Below are positions 25,149 to 35,613 of a stretch of 64,000 bases of DNA, piece by piece; positions within the stretch are counted from its first letter, which is position 1; every line of letters begins with the position of its first letter. Origin of the DNA: Candidatus Dormiibacterota bacterium (GTDB lineage: Bacteria > Chloroflexota > Dormibacteria > Dormibacterales > Dormibacteraceae). The translations under genes and the position numbers were made by a program. Below the pieces are notes generated by a model, which searched no databases, was not told the origin of the DNA, and worked only from the letters and a program-made list of their open reading frames with translations. The stretch is from positions 124,001 through 188,000 of the forward strand of contig JAMXLM010000018.1 of the NCBI GenBank assembly GCA_024280995.1, given 5' to 3'.

Positions 25149-25848
25149 GGTCGAGGAAGAGCTGGCCCGGCGGCTGGCGCAAGGCGAGGAGGTCGTGCTC
25201 GCGACCGTGATCAAGCTCGACGGTGAACCGCCCTCGCAGACCGGAGCCAAGCTCTTGATGTCGCGCGAATTCGCTCTCGCGGGCACGCTCGGCTGCAGCG
25301 AGTTCGACACCGCCGCGCTCGAAGAGGCGCCCTGGATCGCCGAGGCCGGTTCGCCGCATACCAGGACCTATCGTCACGACCTCGGCTCGATCGAGGTGTA
25401 CGTCGAGCCTTACGCCGCGGCGCCCTTGCTGGTCGTGTTCGCGGCCACACCGGTCGCCCGCGCCCTCGTGCGGATGGCCGCGGAAGTCGGCTTCCGGGCG
25501 CACCTGGTCGAGCGGGCTGCCGGCTTTCAGCCGGCGACCGGAGAGCTTTACGTCGTCCATACCAATCACGACGCGCCCGACCTGGTCGAGGCGCTGGAGT
25601 CGGTCCTCCCGCTCAACCCGCGGTTCATCGGGCTCGTGGGCAGCCGCCGTCACACCGGCCATCACCTCGAGGCGCTGCGTGCAAAGGGCGTCGCAGAGGA
25701 TGTGATCGCGCGGATCCAGACGCCCGTCGGCCTCGACATCGGCGCCAGGACGGCCGAAGAGATCGCGCTGTCGATCGTGGCCGGCCTGGTGGCGGTCAGA
25801 CGCGGGGCGGGCGGGGGTTGGAAGTCCTGGAAATCAACGAATGGTTAA
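25141..25848 (+). CDS. XdhC/CoxF-family molybdenum cofactor maturation protein
   Basis: 235 residues. N-terminal XdhC domain (LARRLAQGEEVVLATVIKLDGEPPSQTGAKLLM, split about 7-40, with the region around GTLGCSEFD), then a C-terminal Rossmann-like domain VVFAATPVARALVRMAAEVGF (about 99-119), RFIGLVGSRRHTGHHLEAL (about 161-179) and TPVGLDIGARTAEEIALSIVAG (about 196-217). Family proteins bind and insert sulfurated Moco into xanthine dehydrogenase or CO dehydrogenase type enzymes. Translational overlap with the desulfurase is a strong hint that the two cooperate. The target molybdoenzyme is not in this window. Confidence 0.92.
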   Translation: MPKVEEELARRLAQGEEVVLATVIKLDGEPPSQTGAKLLMSREFALAGTLGCSEFDTAALEEAPWIAEAGSPHTRTYRHDLGSIEVYVEPYAAAPLLVVFAATPVARALVRMAAEVGFRAHLVERAAGFQPATGELYVVHTNHDAPDLVEALESVLPLNPRFIGLVGSRRHTGHHLEALRAKGVAEDVIARIQTPVGLDIGARTAEEIALSIVAGLVAVRRGAGGGWKSWKSTNG

Positions 25849-25893
25849 GAGGGTCTGAAAGCGAATTAGGGCCCCGCATAATTCGGGGTCCGC

Positions 25894-27713
<1,820 letters not shown>

Positions 27714-27717
<4 letters not shown>

Positions 27718-28997
27718 AAGACTTCGGCCGCGACCAGGTCTTCCAGCGTTTCGCGCCTGCGCATGACGCGCGCCTCGCCGTCGCGGAGCATCAGCACCTC
27801 CGGCCGCGGCATGCCGTTGTAGTTGCTCGCCATCGCCAGGCAGTACGCACCCGCCGCCGGCACCGCGATCACGTCGCCCGCGCTCATGGCCGGCATCTCG
27901 ATGTCCGTGATCAGGATGTCGGTCGACTCGCAGTATTTGCCGGCGATCGTCACCTTGCCGTCGTGTGCACGCTCCGGGCCTGACGCAAGAAGCGCCTCGT
28001 AGCGCGCGCCGTACAGCTTCGGGCGGATGTTGTCGCCCATGCCCCCGTCGACCGCGACGTAGCGGCGGATCCCGGGGATGTCTTTGATCGACCCGACCGT
28101 GTAGAGCGCCACGCCGGCGGGCCCCGCGATCGAGCGGCCAGGTTCGACGACCAGCTCCGGCACCTTCAGGTCTCGGGCCTGGCATCCCGCGACCATCGCG
28201 CGACGCACCGTGTCGACGAACTCGCGCGGCGTCGGCGGGTCGTCATTCTGGGTGTACGCGATACCAAGCCCGCCGCCCGCGCCGAGCTTGCGCGGTTCGT
28301 ATTCCAGGTCCCTCTTCAGCCCGGCCAGCAGGTCGAGCATGATCTCCATCGCCTGCTCGTACGCTCCCAGCGCGAAGATCTGCGATCCGATGTGCGAGTG
28401 CAAGCCGATCAGCTCGAGGCGCGGATGCGCAAGTGCTTTCTCGACCGCAGCGCGCGCCGCGCCGGACTCGATCGAGAAGCCGAACTTGGAGTCGAGCTGT
28501 CCGGTCGAGATGTGGTCATGCGTGTCCGGCTTGACGCCTGGCGAGATCCGAAGCATCACCGGCGCGCGCTCGCCGTCGGGCACGACCTCGCGCAGGAGAT
28601 CGAACTCGTGGTCCCCGTCGATGACGATCGTCGCGCCCGCTGCGTGCGCGGCGCGCAGGTCTTCAACGCTTTTGTTGTTGCCGAGGAAATGGATGCGCTC
28701 GCGCGGAAACCCCGACCGCATCGCGAGGTCCAGCTCGCCGGCCGAGACCACGTCGAGCCCGAGCCCTTCCTCGGCGATCACGCGCAGGAACTGCGGCGAC
28801 GCGAACGCTTTGGCCGAGTAGAGAACGTGCCCGTTCGAGCCCATCGCGGCGACGTACTCCGACGCGCGCCGGCGGACGGTTGCCTCGTCGTACACGTACA
28901 GGGGAGTGCCGTGGCGGCGGGCCAGCTCGACGAGGTCGCAGCCGCCCACCTCCATGTGGCCGGCGGCGTTGACCCGGTACGTGACCGGGAACAGCAA
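27714..28997 (-). CDS. lysA: Diaminopimelate decarboxylase
   Basis: PLP enzyme forming L-lysine from meso-diaminopimelate. PLP Lys is in VLYSAKAFASPQF (about 58), then GLDVVSAGELDLA, the HSHIGSQIF (about 197-205) and GGGLGIAYT loops, and the C-terminal CESTDILI with the active-site Cys. TTG 28997 gives LLFPVTYRVNAAGHMEVGG and about 427 residues, the family size; a longer open frame to 29060 overlaps the fmdB gene and starts with a poly-Ala run, so it is not preferred. No Shine-Dalgarno is obvious. Follows fmdB with 10 bp spacing. It shares CTAG at its end with the kinase gene. Confidence 0.9.
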
Positions 28998-29007
28998 ACC
29001 AGGCCGC

Positions 29008-29253
29008 TTAGTTAGGAGATCCGCAGGAGCACGCGCCGCCGCAGCTGCAGCCGCCGCCACCTGTGGACTCGCTCGCGAAGTCCGACATTGACGACTCGCC
29101 GCCGCCGCTGCCGAAGGCGAAGCTCGAGACCAGCACGCGCGTCCTGGTCGACTCGCACGCCGGGCAGACCTGCGCCGTGTCGCGCTCAGCGAACCGGGTG
29201 AGGACCTCGAACTTCTCGGCGCAGCTCTCGCACCGATACTCGTAGATGGGCAT
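29008..29253 (-). CDS. FmdB-family zinc ribbon protein
   Basis: 81 residues. The first 42 form the FmdB/CxxC_CxxC zinc ribbon: MPIYEYRCESCAEKFEVL, then CPACESTRTRV. The remainder is Gly/Ser/Cys-rich, ending GGGGCSCGGACSCGSPN, as in many FmdB proteins. Regulatory roles have been proposed for the family; none is demonstrated here. The start at ATG 29253 is dictated by MPIYEYRC. TAGAAT (29265-29270, minus strand) lies 11 nt ahead of it, inside rsmG codons 3-5. The gene precedes lysA. Confidence 0.9.
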   Translation of the reverse strand: MPIYEYRCESCAEKFEVLTRFAERDTAQVCPACESTRTRVLVSSFAFGSGGGESSMSDFASESTGGGGCSCGGACSCGSPN

Positions 29254-29257
29254 CTCT

Positions 29258-29863
29258 ATGCAGGATTCTAGGCTCGCGGAGTACACGCGGATGATCGAGG
29301 CCTGGCCGGGCCTGGTCTCAGGACCGGCGGAGGGCCTGGTCGCGGACTCGCTCGTGCTCCTCGATCACCTGGGCGAAGCGCGGTCGCTCGTCGACGTCGG
29401 CTCGGGAGGCGGTCTACCGGGACTGGCGCTGAAGATCGCCCGTCCGGTGCTGGAGGTCACGCTGGTCGAGGCCGACCAGGGCAAGGCGGCCTTCCTGGTC
29501 CAGGCCGCGGCGAAGCTCGGGCTCGAGGTGGAGGTGGTTGGGCGGCGCGCTGAAGAGGCCGGCCATGACGGGCGATATCGCGAGCGGTTCGACGTCGCCG
29601 TCGCGCGCGCGCTCGCGGCGATGCCGACACTCGTCGAGCTGTGCCTGCCTTTCGTGCGCGTCGGCGGCCGGCTGCTGGCGCAGAAGACGGACAAGGAAGA
29701 GGCGGCCCACGCGATCGAGGTCCTCGGGGGACGCCTGGCGTCGGTCAGCGCCGCGCCCTCCGCGGCCCGCGACCGAGGCATCGTCGTCATCGTCGACAAG
29801 GTCGCGCCCACGCCCGCCGCCTACCCGCGCCGCCCGGGCGTTCCCCGGCGAAAGCCGCTCTAA
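29258..29863 (+). CDS. rsmG: 16S rRNA (guanine527-N7)-methyltransferase RsmG
   Basis: SAM-dependent methyltransferase for the 530 loop of 16S rRNA. 201 residues. RLAEYTRMIEAWPGLVSGP opens the N-terminal helix region; SLVDVGSGGGLPGLALKIARP (about 43-63) is the SAM motif, VTLVEADQGKAAFL the acidic loop, and VAVARALAAMPTLVELC the RsmG-typical motif. ATG 29258 is preferred because the longer reading from 29246 adds four residues only and would overlap fmdB. Unlike many genomes it is not in a rsmG-parA operon. Start codons of fmdB and rsmG are only 4 bp apart. Confidence 0.92.
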   Translation: MQDSRLAEYTRMIEAWPGLVSGPAEGLVADSLVLLDHLGEARSLVDVGSGGGLPGLALKIARPVLEVTLVEADQGKAAFLVQAAAKLGLEVEVVGRRAEEAGHDGRYRERFDVAVARALAAMPTLVELCLPFVRVGGRLLAQKTDKEEAAHAIEVLGGRLASVSAAPSAARDRGIVVIVDKVAPTPAAYPRRPGVPRRKPL

Positions 29864-29882
29864 CCCACCCCGACAAAAGAAA

Positions 29883-29908
29883 ACGGCGAGGGCTCAAACC
29901 CTCGCCGT
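29883..29908 (-). terminator. Rho-independent terminator of pstS
   Basis: A perfect 10-bp stem (29883-29892 with 29899-29908, ACGGCGAGGG/CCCTCGCCGT) with a 6-nt loop is followed, in minus-strand reading, by TTTTCTTTTG. It lies 22 bp after the pstS stop and between convergent rsmG and pstS. In the plus direction there is no T-run, so it mainly serves pstS. Confidence 0.88.
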
Positions 29909-29929
29909 CAGGACCCGAAGGGAATCGTC

Positions 29930-31018
29930 TTAGCTGAGGACCGCGGTGCCGTTGGCCTTGATCGTCTTCAGGTTCGAGAGCGCCAGCTGCTGCACCGCTT
30001 GCGGAAGCGGGGCGTACTGCAGGTCCGTGCTGTCGGACTGTCCGTCGGTGACCAGCCACTTGAAGAGGTTGACCACAGCCTTGCCCTTCTGGGCGTCGGT
30101 GTAGTTGCTGTAGAGCATCACCCAGCTGAACCCGGCGATCGGGTAGCAGGCGTCGCAAGCGGCGTTGGTGATCGAGAAGTTGGTCGGGCCGACGTTGTTG
30201 TTGGTGCCCGCGGCGGCGGTCGCGCCGTCGACGCTCGCCTTCACGAACTTGCCGTTTGCGTTCTTGAGCGCTGCCTGCTTCATGCCGGTCTGGACGACGT
30301 ACGCGAGCTCGACGTAGCCGATCGCGCCGTTGGTCGAGGTGATCGCCTGCGCGACTGCCTGGTTGCCGCTCGCGCCGACGCCCGTCGGCCACTTGACGGA
30401 CTTCGCGTTGCCGACGGTCGACTTCCAGGTGTCCGACACCTTGCTCAGGTAGTCGGTGAAGTGGAAGGTCGTGCCGCTGCCGTCGGAGCGGTGAACCACC
30501 GTGATCGCCTTGTTCGGAAACGTAGTGCCCGAGTTCAGGGCCGCGATCGCGGGGTCATTCCAGTTCTTGATCTTGCCGAGGAAGATCCCCGACAGCGTGT
30601 CCGCGTCGAGGTTGAGGTCGGAGACTCCCGAGACGTTGAACGCGATCGAAACGACGCCGAGCGTCGTCGGGATCTGCGTCAGCGCGCCGGAGCCACCGGC
30701 GGACGTGATGTCGGACGCACCCATCGGCACGTCGCTCGCGCCGAAGTCGACGGTCTTCTTGATGAACTGCTGAATGCCCGCGCCGGATCCGACGGCCTGG
30801 TAGTTGACCGTGACCTGCGGGTACTTCGCCGAGTAGTCGGCGAACGCTTTCGTGTAGAACGGGCCGGGGAAAGTCGCGCCGGCGCCGGTGAGCGCGCCCG
30901 AGCCGATGTCCGCCGTCGGCGACGTCGACGAGCTCGGCGAGCTGCCACCACATGCGGTGGCGACCATTGCAGCGATCCCGGCGACGACCAGGAACCGCAC
31001 TGACGACCTTCGAAGCAT
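29930..31018 (-). CDS. pstS: Phosphate ABC transporter substrate-binding lipoprotein
   Basis: Captures phosphate outside the membrane for PstCAB. 362 residues with a lipoprotein signal (basic N-terminus, hydrophobic core, lipobox TACGG with Cys near residue 23), a Ser-rich linker, and the PstS fold: GALTGAGATFPGPFYTKAF (about 41-59), VNYQAVGSGAGIQQFI (about 70-85), FGASDVPM, and the phosphate-contact motif HRSDGSGTTFHFTDYL (about 178-193). Strong Shine-Dalgarno AGGAGGGG. Upstream lies a triple 11-bp repeat that looks like a PHO box, followed by a TAGCCT -10. It diverges from phoR. Confidence 0.96.
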   Translation of the reverse strand: MLRRSSVRFLVVAGIAAMVATACGGSSPSSSTSPTADIGSGALTGAGATFPGPFYTKAFADYSAKYPQVTVNYQAVGSGAGIQQFIKKTVDFGASDVPMGASDITSAGGSGALTQIPTTLGVVSIAFNVSGVSDLNLDADTLSGIFLGKIKNWNDPAIAALNSGTTFPNKAITVVHRSDGSGTTFHFTDYLSKVSDTWKSTVGNAKSVKWPTGVGASGNQAVAQAITSTNGAIGYVELAYVVQTGMKQAALKNANGKFVKASVDGATAAAGTNNNVGPTNFSITNAACDACYPIAGFSWVMLYSNYTDAQKGKAVVNLFKWLVTDGQSDSTDLQYAPLPQAVQQLALSNLKTIKANGTAVLS

Positions 31019-31071
31019 CTAACCCCTCCTGAATAGCTCCGCGGCGAATTCGATTTCGAGGCTAAGAGGGC

Positions 31072-31104
31072 ACGTTTAAGCGCGGGTTATTCGCAACTTA
31101 AAGG
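31072..31104 (-). promoter_or_regulatory. PHO-box-like triple direct repeat upstream of pstS
   Basis: Read on the minus strand as three 11-bp units, CCTTTAAGTTG, CGAATAACCCG and CGCTTAAACGT, each with a (T/A)TAA core in the same register. A -10 like TAGCCT follows 7 bp after the last unit. The pattern (TTAA-type hexamers at 11-bp period close to the -10) resembles the PhoP-binding direct repeats of Gram-positive bacteria. A matching array precedes pstB. Confidence 0.65.
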
Positions 31105-31125
31105 TGCGTGCAACTCGGAGTCGCG

Positions 31126-31131
31126 CATACT
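31126..31131 (+). promoter_or_regulatory. -10 box (CATACT) of phoR, leaderless
   Basis: CATACT, seven bases, then the GTG start of phoR at 31139. The spacing predicts transcription starting at or next to the start codon. No ribosome-binding sequence is visible. Confidence 0.45.
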
Positions 31132-31138
31132 CCGGCGC

Positions 31139-32173
31139 GTGATCTACAGGAGGCGGGCGGACGATTTCGAGGGTCCGCGAGCGGCGGGGCGGGACTCCTT
31201 CTCCGAGGCGCTTGAGAACGCGCCCATCGTCGCCCTTCTGCTCGACCCGAACGGCCGCGTCCTGGTCGCGAACCGAAGGGCCCGCGACTTCTTCGCGGTC
31301 GACTCCGAGCGGCTGCCCGCGAGCCTGGTCGAGGTCACCCTGGAGTCGACCCTCTTCGAGCTGGTCCGCGGCGAGCGCAGCGACGCGGAGATCTACCTGG
31401 TCCACCACAGGCGCACGGTTCACGCGCACCGAGCGGCCGGTCCGCTGCCCGGGCAGACGATCCTCTTCCTCCAGGACATGACCGAGCTGCGCCGGCTGGC
31501 CACCGTACGCCAGGAGTTCGTCGCGAACCTCGTTCACGAGCTGAAGACCCCGATCACCTCGCTCCGGCTGACGGCCGAGAGCCTGCTCGGCGATCCCCAG
31601 CCCCGAGACCGCAAGCGGTTCGCCGAGCGACTGGTCCGCGAGGCGGACCTGATGAGCAAGATCATCGACAACCTTCGCCAGCTCGGCGACATCGAGACCG
31701 GGGCGATGGCGGTGGACCCGTCGACGTTCAAGCTCGACGAGCTCTTCACCGAGAGCCTCGCCCGGCTGAGCATCGACCGCCCGCTCGACGCCTCCATACC
31801 CCAGGACCTGACCATCACCACCGACCGGGCCAAGCTCGTCCAGGCCCTCGGCAACCTGCTCGACAACGCGGCCAAGTTCTCGCCGCCCGGCACGGCCATC
31901 GAGGTCGAGGCCGAGGTGGTCGGCGACGAGCTGGTGCTGAGCGTCCGCGACCACGGCCCCGGCATCTCGCCAGAGCACTGGAGCAGGGTCTTCGAGCGCT
32001 TCTACAAGGTCGACCGCGCCCGGCCCCGCGAGGCGGGAGGCTTCGGCCTGGGGCTTGCCATCACCAAGCACCTCGTCCAGATCCTGGGCGGCCGGATCTG
32101 GACGGAAGCCGCACGGGATGGCGGGCAGGTTTTCACCATCGCCCTGCCGCGACAGGTTTTAACGGCCGGATAA
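31139..32173 (+). CDS. phoR: Soluble PhoR-like sensor histidine kinase
   Basis: 344 residues without any membrane segment. PAS domain (about 20-115: FSEALENAPIVALLLDPNGRVLVANR, split), then HisKA with H-box FVANLVHELKTPITSL (about 127-142), then the ATPase domain: N-box LGNLLDNAAKFSPPG, G1 RDHGPGI, F-box FERFYKVDRAR, G2 GGFGLGLAI. The H-box and PAS resemble PhoR. It likely phosphorylates the PhoP regulator encoded 1.7 kb downstream, and its lack of an extracellular part means phosphate is read through PstB/PhoU. Starts at GTG 31139. Its 3' end contains the pstB PHO box. Confidence 0.92.
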   Translation: MIYRRRADDFEGPRAAGRDSFSEALENAPIVALLLDPNGRVLVANRRARDFFAVDSERLPASLVEVTLESTLFELVRGERSDAEIYLVHHRRTVHAHRAAGPLPGQTILFLQDMTELRRLATVRQEFVANLVHELKTPITSLRLTAESLLGDPQPRDRKRFAERLVREADLMSKIIDNLRQLGDIETGAMAVDPSTFKLDELFTESLARLSIDRPLDASIPQDLTITTDRAKLVQALGNLLDNAAKFSPPGTAIEVEAEVVGDELVLSVRDHGPGISPEHWSRVFERFYKVDRARPREAGGFGLGLAITKHLVQILGGRIWTEAARDGGQVFTIALPRQVLTAG

Positions 32174-32187
32174 AGTTGCCTTAACCT
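32155..32187 (+). promoter_or_regulatory. PHO-box-like triple direct repeat upstream of pstB
   Basis: Three 11-bp units: GGTTTTAACGG, CCGGATAAAGT, TGCCTTAACCT. Each carries (T/A)TAA(C/A) at positions 5-9, matching the register of the pstS array. TATCCT (32197-32202) follows 9 bp later as a -10 box, 11 bp before the pstB ATG. The array overlaps the last codons and the stop of phoR. Confidence 0.65.
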
Positions 32188-32213
32188 GGCCGCGCCTATC
32201 CTGAATCCGGGGT

Positions 32214-33056
32214 ATGGCAGACGTGCGTCCGTGGAGCGACGAGCCGGCCGCGGTTTCGCGGCCTGAGCTGCTGGCCGTGCAGGGCGCCGGCGTCACCAAG
32301 CTGAAGGTCGAAGACCTGTCGTTCTTCTACGGCAAGTTCAAGGCCCTGAACGACGTCTCGTTCGAGATCCCCGAAAAGAGGATCACGGCCATCATCGGGC
32401 CTTCCGGGTGCGGCAAGAGCACCCTGCTGCGGGTCTTCAACCGCATGTACGACCTGGTCCCAAACTCGCACGCCGAGGGCAAGGTCATGCTCGACAGCGA
32501 GAACGTGGTCACCACGCGCAAGCTCCTGGAGCTGCGCCAGCGGGTCGGCATGGTGTTCCAGCGGCCGAGCCCATTCCCGATGTCGATCCGCGACAACATC
32601 GCCTTCGCGCCCCGGCTGCTGGGCTGGAAGGACAAGCGAATCAAGACCGCGGTGGAGGAAAGCCTCGAGCGCGCGGCTTTGCTGGACGAGGTCAAGGACC
32701 GTCTCGGCGATCCCGCGACGTCGCTGTCCGGAGGCCAGCAGCAGCGCCTTGCGATCGCGCGGTGCATCGCGGTCAGCCCCGAGGTGATCCTGATGGACGA
32801 GCCGTGCTCGGCCCTCGACCCCGTGGCGACGCTGAAGATCGAAGACCTGATGGCAACCCTGACCCACGACTTCACGATCGTGATCGTCACCCACAACATG
32901 CAGCAGGCCGCGCGCGTGTCCGACTTCACGGCCTTCATGCTCATGAACCCGGGCGGCCGCTACGGCGAGCTCATCGAGTTCGCGGCGACCGCCGACATCT
33001 TCAACCAGCCCCAGGACCCGCGGACTGAGGCGTACATCACCGGGCGGTTCGGCTAA
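32214..33056 (+). CDS. pstB: Phosphate ABC transporter ATP-binding protein
   Basis: ATPase of the Pst system. 280 residues, with a poorly conserved N-terminal 30 residues, then [19 protein letters not shown], Walker [14 protein letters not shown] (about 62-74), the PstB-typical [20 protein letters not shown] (about 110-129), signature [13 protein letters not shown] (about 167-179), Walker B VILMDEP, and [16 protein letters not shown]. The start has no clear ribosome site; the promoter lies directly before it, under the PHO-box array. It precedes phoU. Confidence 0.96.
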   Translation: MADVRPWSDEPAAVSRPELLAVQGAGVTKLKVEDLSFFYGKFKALNDVSFEIPEKRITAIIGPSGCGKSTLLRVFNRMYDLVPNSHAEGKVMLDSENVVTTRKLLELRQRVGMVFQRPSPFPMSIRDNIAFAPRLLGWKDKRIKTAVEESLERAALLDEVKDRLGDPATSLSGGQQQRLAIARCIAVSPEVILMDEPCSALDPVATLKIEDLMATLTHDFTIVIVTHNMQQAARVSDFTAFMLMNPGGRYGELIEFAATADIFNQPQDPRTEAYITGRFG

Positions 33057-33203
33057 AGATGCGGTCCATCGCGGCCAGTCACGCGCCATCTCATCGGCTC
33101 GGAGCGCCGATGCGTGCGTCAGGGGGCCCGTCCCGTCGTCGTCACGCATGGTCCAATGCGCTCCTCCTAGGGCCACCCCTTCCTTCGCCTCGGCGCTCAG
33201 ACC

Positions 33204-33221
33204 GGCGACCATTTGGTCGCC
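33204..33221. repeat. Perfect palindrome in the pstB-phoU spacer
   Basis: GGCGACCATTTGGTCGCC, an 8-bp inverted repeat around TT. It sits in the 205-bp spacer between pstB (ends 33056) and phoU (starts 33262), where no gene is supported. It could be an operator or an mRNA hairpin; no T-run follows. The rest of the spacer has a weak ATGCGTG/CACGCAT inverted repeat and nothing else recognisable. Confidence 0.5.
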
Positions 33222-33261
33222 TGCCGCGATCTGGCGCGTTCCCGGCCACGACGGACCGCTA

Positions 33262-33920
33262 ATGCCCAGACTCACATTTGAAAGAGAGCTCGCGAGCCTC
33301 CGCGAGGCGTTGGTCCGGATGGGCACGCTGGTCGAGTCGCAGATCGAAGCCGCGCTCGACGCGCTGCGCCGGCGCGATGGCGCCGCCGCCGAAAAGGTTC
33401 GAACCCAGGACCAGTACCTCAACGAGCTGTTCCGGCAGATGCGCGAGCAGGTGTTCATGGTCATCTCCACGCAGCAGCCCGTCGCACGCGACCTCCGCTA
33501 CCTGATGGGCTTGCAGTACATCGCCACGGAACTCGAGCGAATGGGCGACTACGCGGTGCGCATCGCCCGGATGACCGGCACGCTGGTTGGCCTCCCCGAG
33601 CGGCCGCTGCGGGCGGAGTTCGGGCTGATGGGCGAGCTTGCGATCGGCCAGGTGCACGACATCCTCGAGGCGATCATCGACCAGAACGAGCCGCGCGCCC
33701 GAGAGGTCGCAGGCCGTGACAACGAGATCGACCGGCTGTACCACCGCGTGTTCGAGGACCTCGTCAAGGAGATGGGCAACGGGCACAGCGACCCCGACGA
33801 CGCCCTGCGCGACGTCACGCTGCTCCTCGTCGCCCACAACCTCGAGCGCATCTCCGACCGTGTCACGAACGTCGCCGAGGACATCGTGTTCCTCGAATCC
33901 GGACAGGTCGTGGAGCTGGG

Positions 33921-33924
<4 letters not shown>
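33262..33924 (+). CDS. phoU: Phosphate uptake regulator PhoU
   Basis: Cytoplasmic helical bundle that links PstB and PhoR and represses phosphate signalling. 220 residues with two repeated three-helix units; the metal-binding clusters appear as ELERMGDYAVRIARM (about 92-106) and NLERISDRVTNVAEDIVF (about 193-210). MPRLTFERELASLREALVRM is the typical start, so ATG 33262 is chosen over an upstream ATG whose product begins with an unrelated extension. Its stop overlaps the regulator gene (ATGA). Confidence 0.95.
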
Positions 33925-34655
<731 letters not shown>

Positions 34656-34659
34656 CCGG

Positions 34660-35613
34660 ATGGCTACCGCGGTCGACGCACGCCCGAGCTCCGCCGCCCC
34701 CGCGTCCAAACCCCGGGACGGCTTCCGCGTTTTCGTGGCGCTGGTCGCGACGCTCGTTCCGCTCGTCCTCGTCGTCATCGTCCTGACGCTCGTCCAGCAA
34801 GCGTGGCCGGCGATAACGCACTTCGGCGTCGGGTTCCTTTGGGCCTCCGACTGGAATCCGGTGACCGACACCTTCGGTGCGTTGCCCGGCATCTTCGGCA
34901 CGATCGCGACCTCGTTTCTTGCCCTGGCGCTTGCCCTGCCCGTCGGCGTCGCCGTCGCGGTTGTCCTCGCCGAGCCCGGGCACACCAACATTCGCGGCGT
35001 CATCGGCACCGGCATCGAGCTGCTCGCCGCGATCCCGAGCGTCGTCTACGGGATCTGGGCGCTTTACGTGCTCGCTCCGTGGACCTACGAGCACATCGGC
35101 GTCCCGGTCAACACGCGCCTGCCGACCGTCGGGCTCTTTTCGGACCCCGCCGAGCGTGGGCTGTTCACCGCGGGCCTGGTCCTGGCGGTGATGGTCCTGC
35201 CGACCCTGACCGCGATCTCGCGCGACGTTATCCGCGCGGTGCCGCGCGGCTTGAAGGAGAACTCGGTCGCCCTGGGCGCGACCTGGTGGGAGACGACGTG
35301 GAAAGTCATCCTGCCGTCGGCGCGGGCAGGCATATTCGGCGCCACCATCCTCGCCCTCGGGCGAGCGCTCGGCGAGACGATCGCCGTGACCATGGTGATC
35401 GGCAACGCGTACGTCATCCCTCACTCGGTCTTCCAGCCCGCGTACACGTTGTCGGCGATCATCGCCAACGAGTTCACCGAGGCGACCGGGACGCTCTATC
35501 CGGCGGCGCTCGTTTTGCTCGGCCTGGTCCTCATCCTGGTCACCCTGGTGGTCAACATCGTCGCGCTGCTCCTCGTTCGATCGACGTCGCGCGAGGCGCG
35601 GCTGACCGCATGA
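34660..35613 (+). CDS. pstC: Phosphate ABC transporter permease PstC
   Basis: One of the two membrane subunits of the phosphate channel. 317 residues, six predicted membrane segments after a 20-residue cytoplasmic start. PstC features include GVGFLWASDWNPVTDTFGALPGIFGT (split about 50-75), AIPSVVYGIWALYVLAP (about 125-141) and the permease loop AVPRGLKENSVALGATWWETTWKVILPSARAGI (split about 190-224), which contacts the ATPase. ATG lies 4 bp after the regulator stop. The stop overlaps pstA (ATGA). Confidence 0.96.
   Translation: MATAVDARPSSAAPASKPRDGFRVFVALVATLVPLVLVVIVLTLVQQAWPAITHFGVGFLWASDWNPVTDTFGALPGIFGTIATSFLALALALPVGVAVAVVLAEPGHTNIRGVIGTGIELLAAIPSVVYGIWALYVLAPWTYEHIGVPVNTRLPTVGLFSDPAERGLFTAGLVLAVMVLPTLTAISRDVIRAVPRGLKENSVALGATWWETTWKVILPSARAGIFGATILALGRALGETIAVTMVIGNAYVIPHSVFQPAYTLSAIIANEFTEATGTLYPAALVLLGLVLILVTLVVNIVALLLVRSTSREARLTA

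Noticed and set aside
33395-33412. GGTTCGAACCCAGG, similar to a tRNA T-arm
   Set aside because: It lies within phoU coding sequence and no acceptor, D or anticodon stems can be built around it. No tRNA or rRNA gene was found in the window.
32196-33470. Long minus-strand frame opposite pstB and phoU
   Set aside because: Both opposite genes are clear; antisense frames of this length are usual in GC-rich DNA and this one has no recognisable motif.
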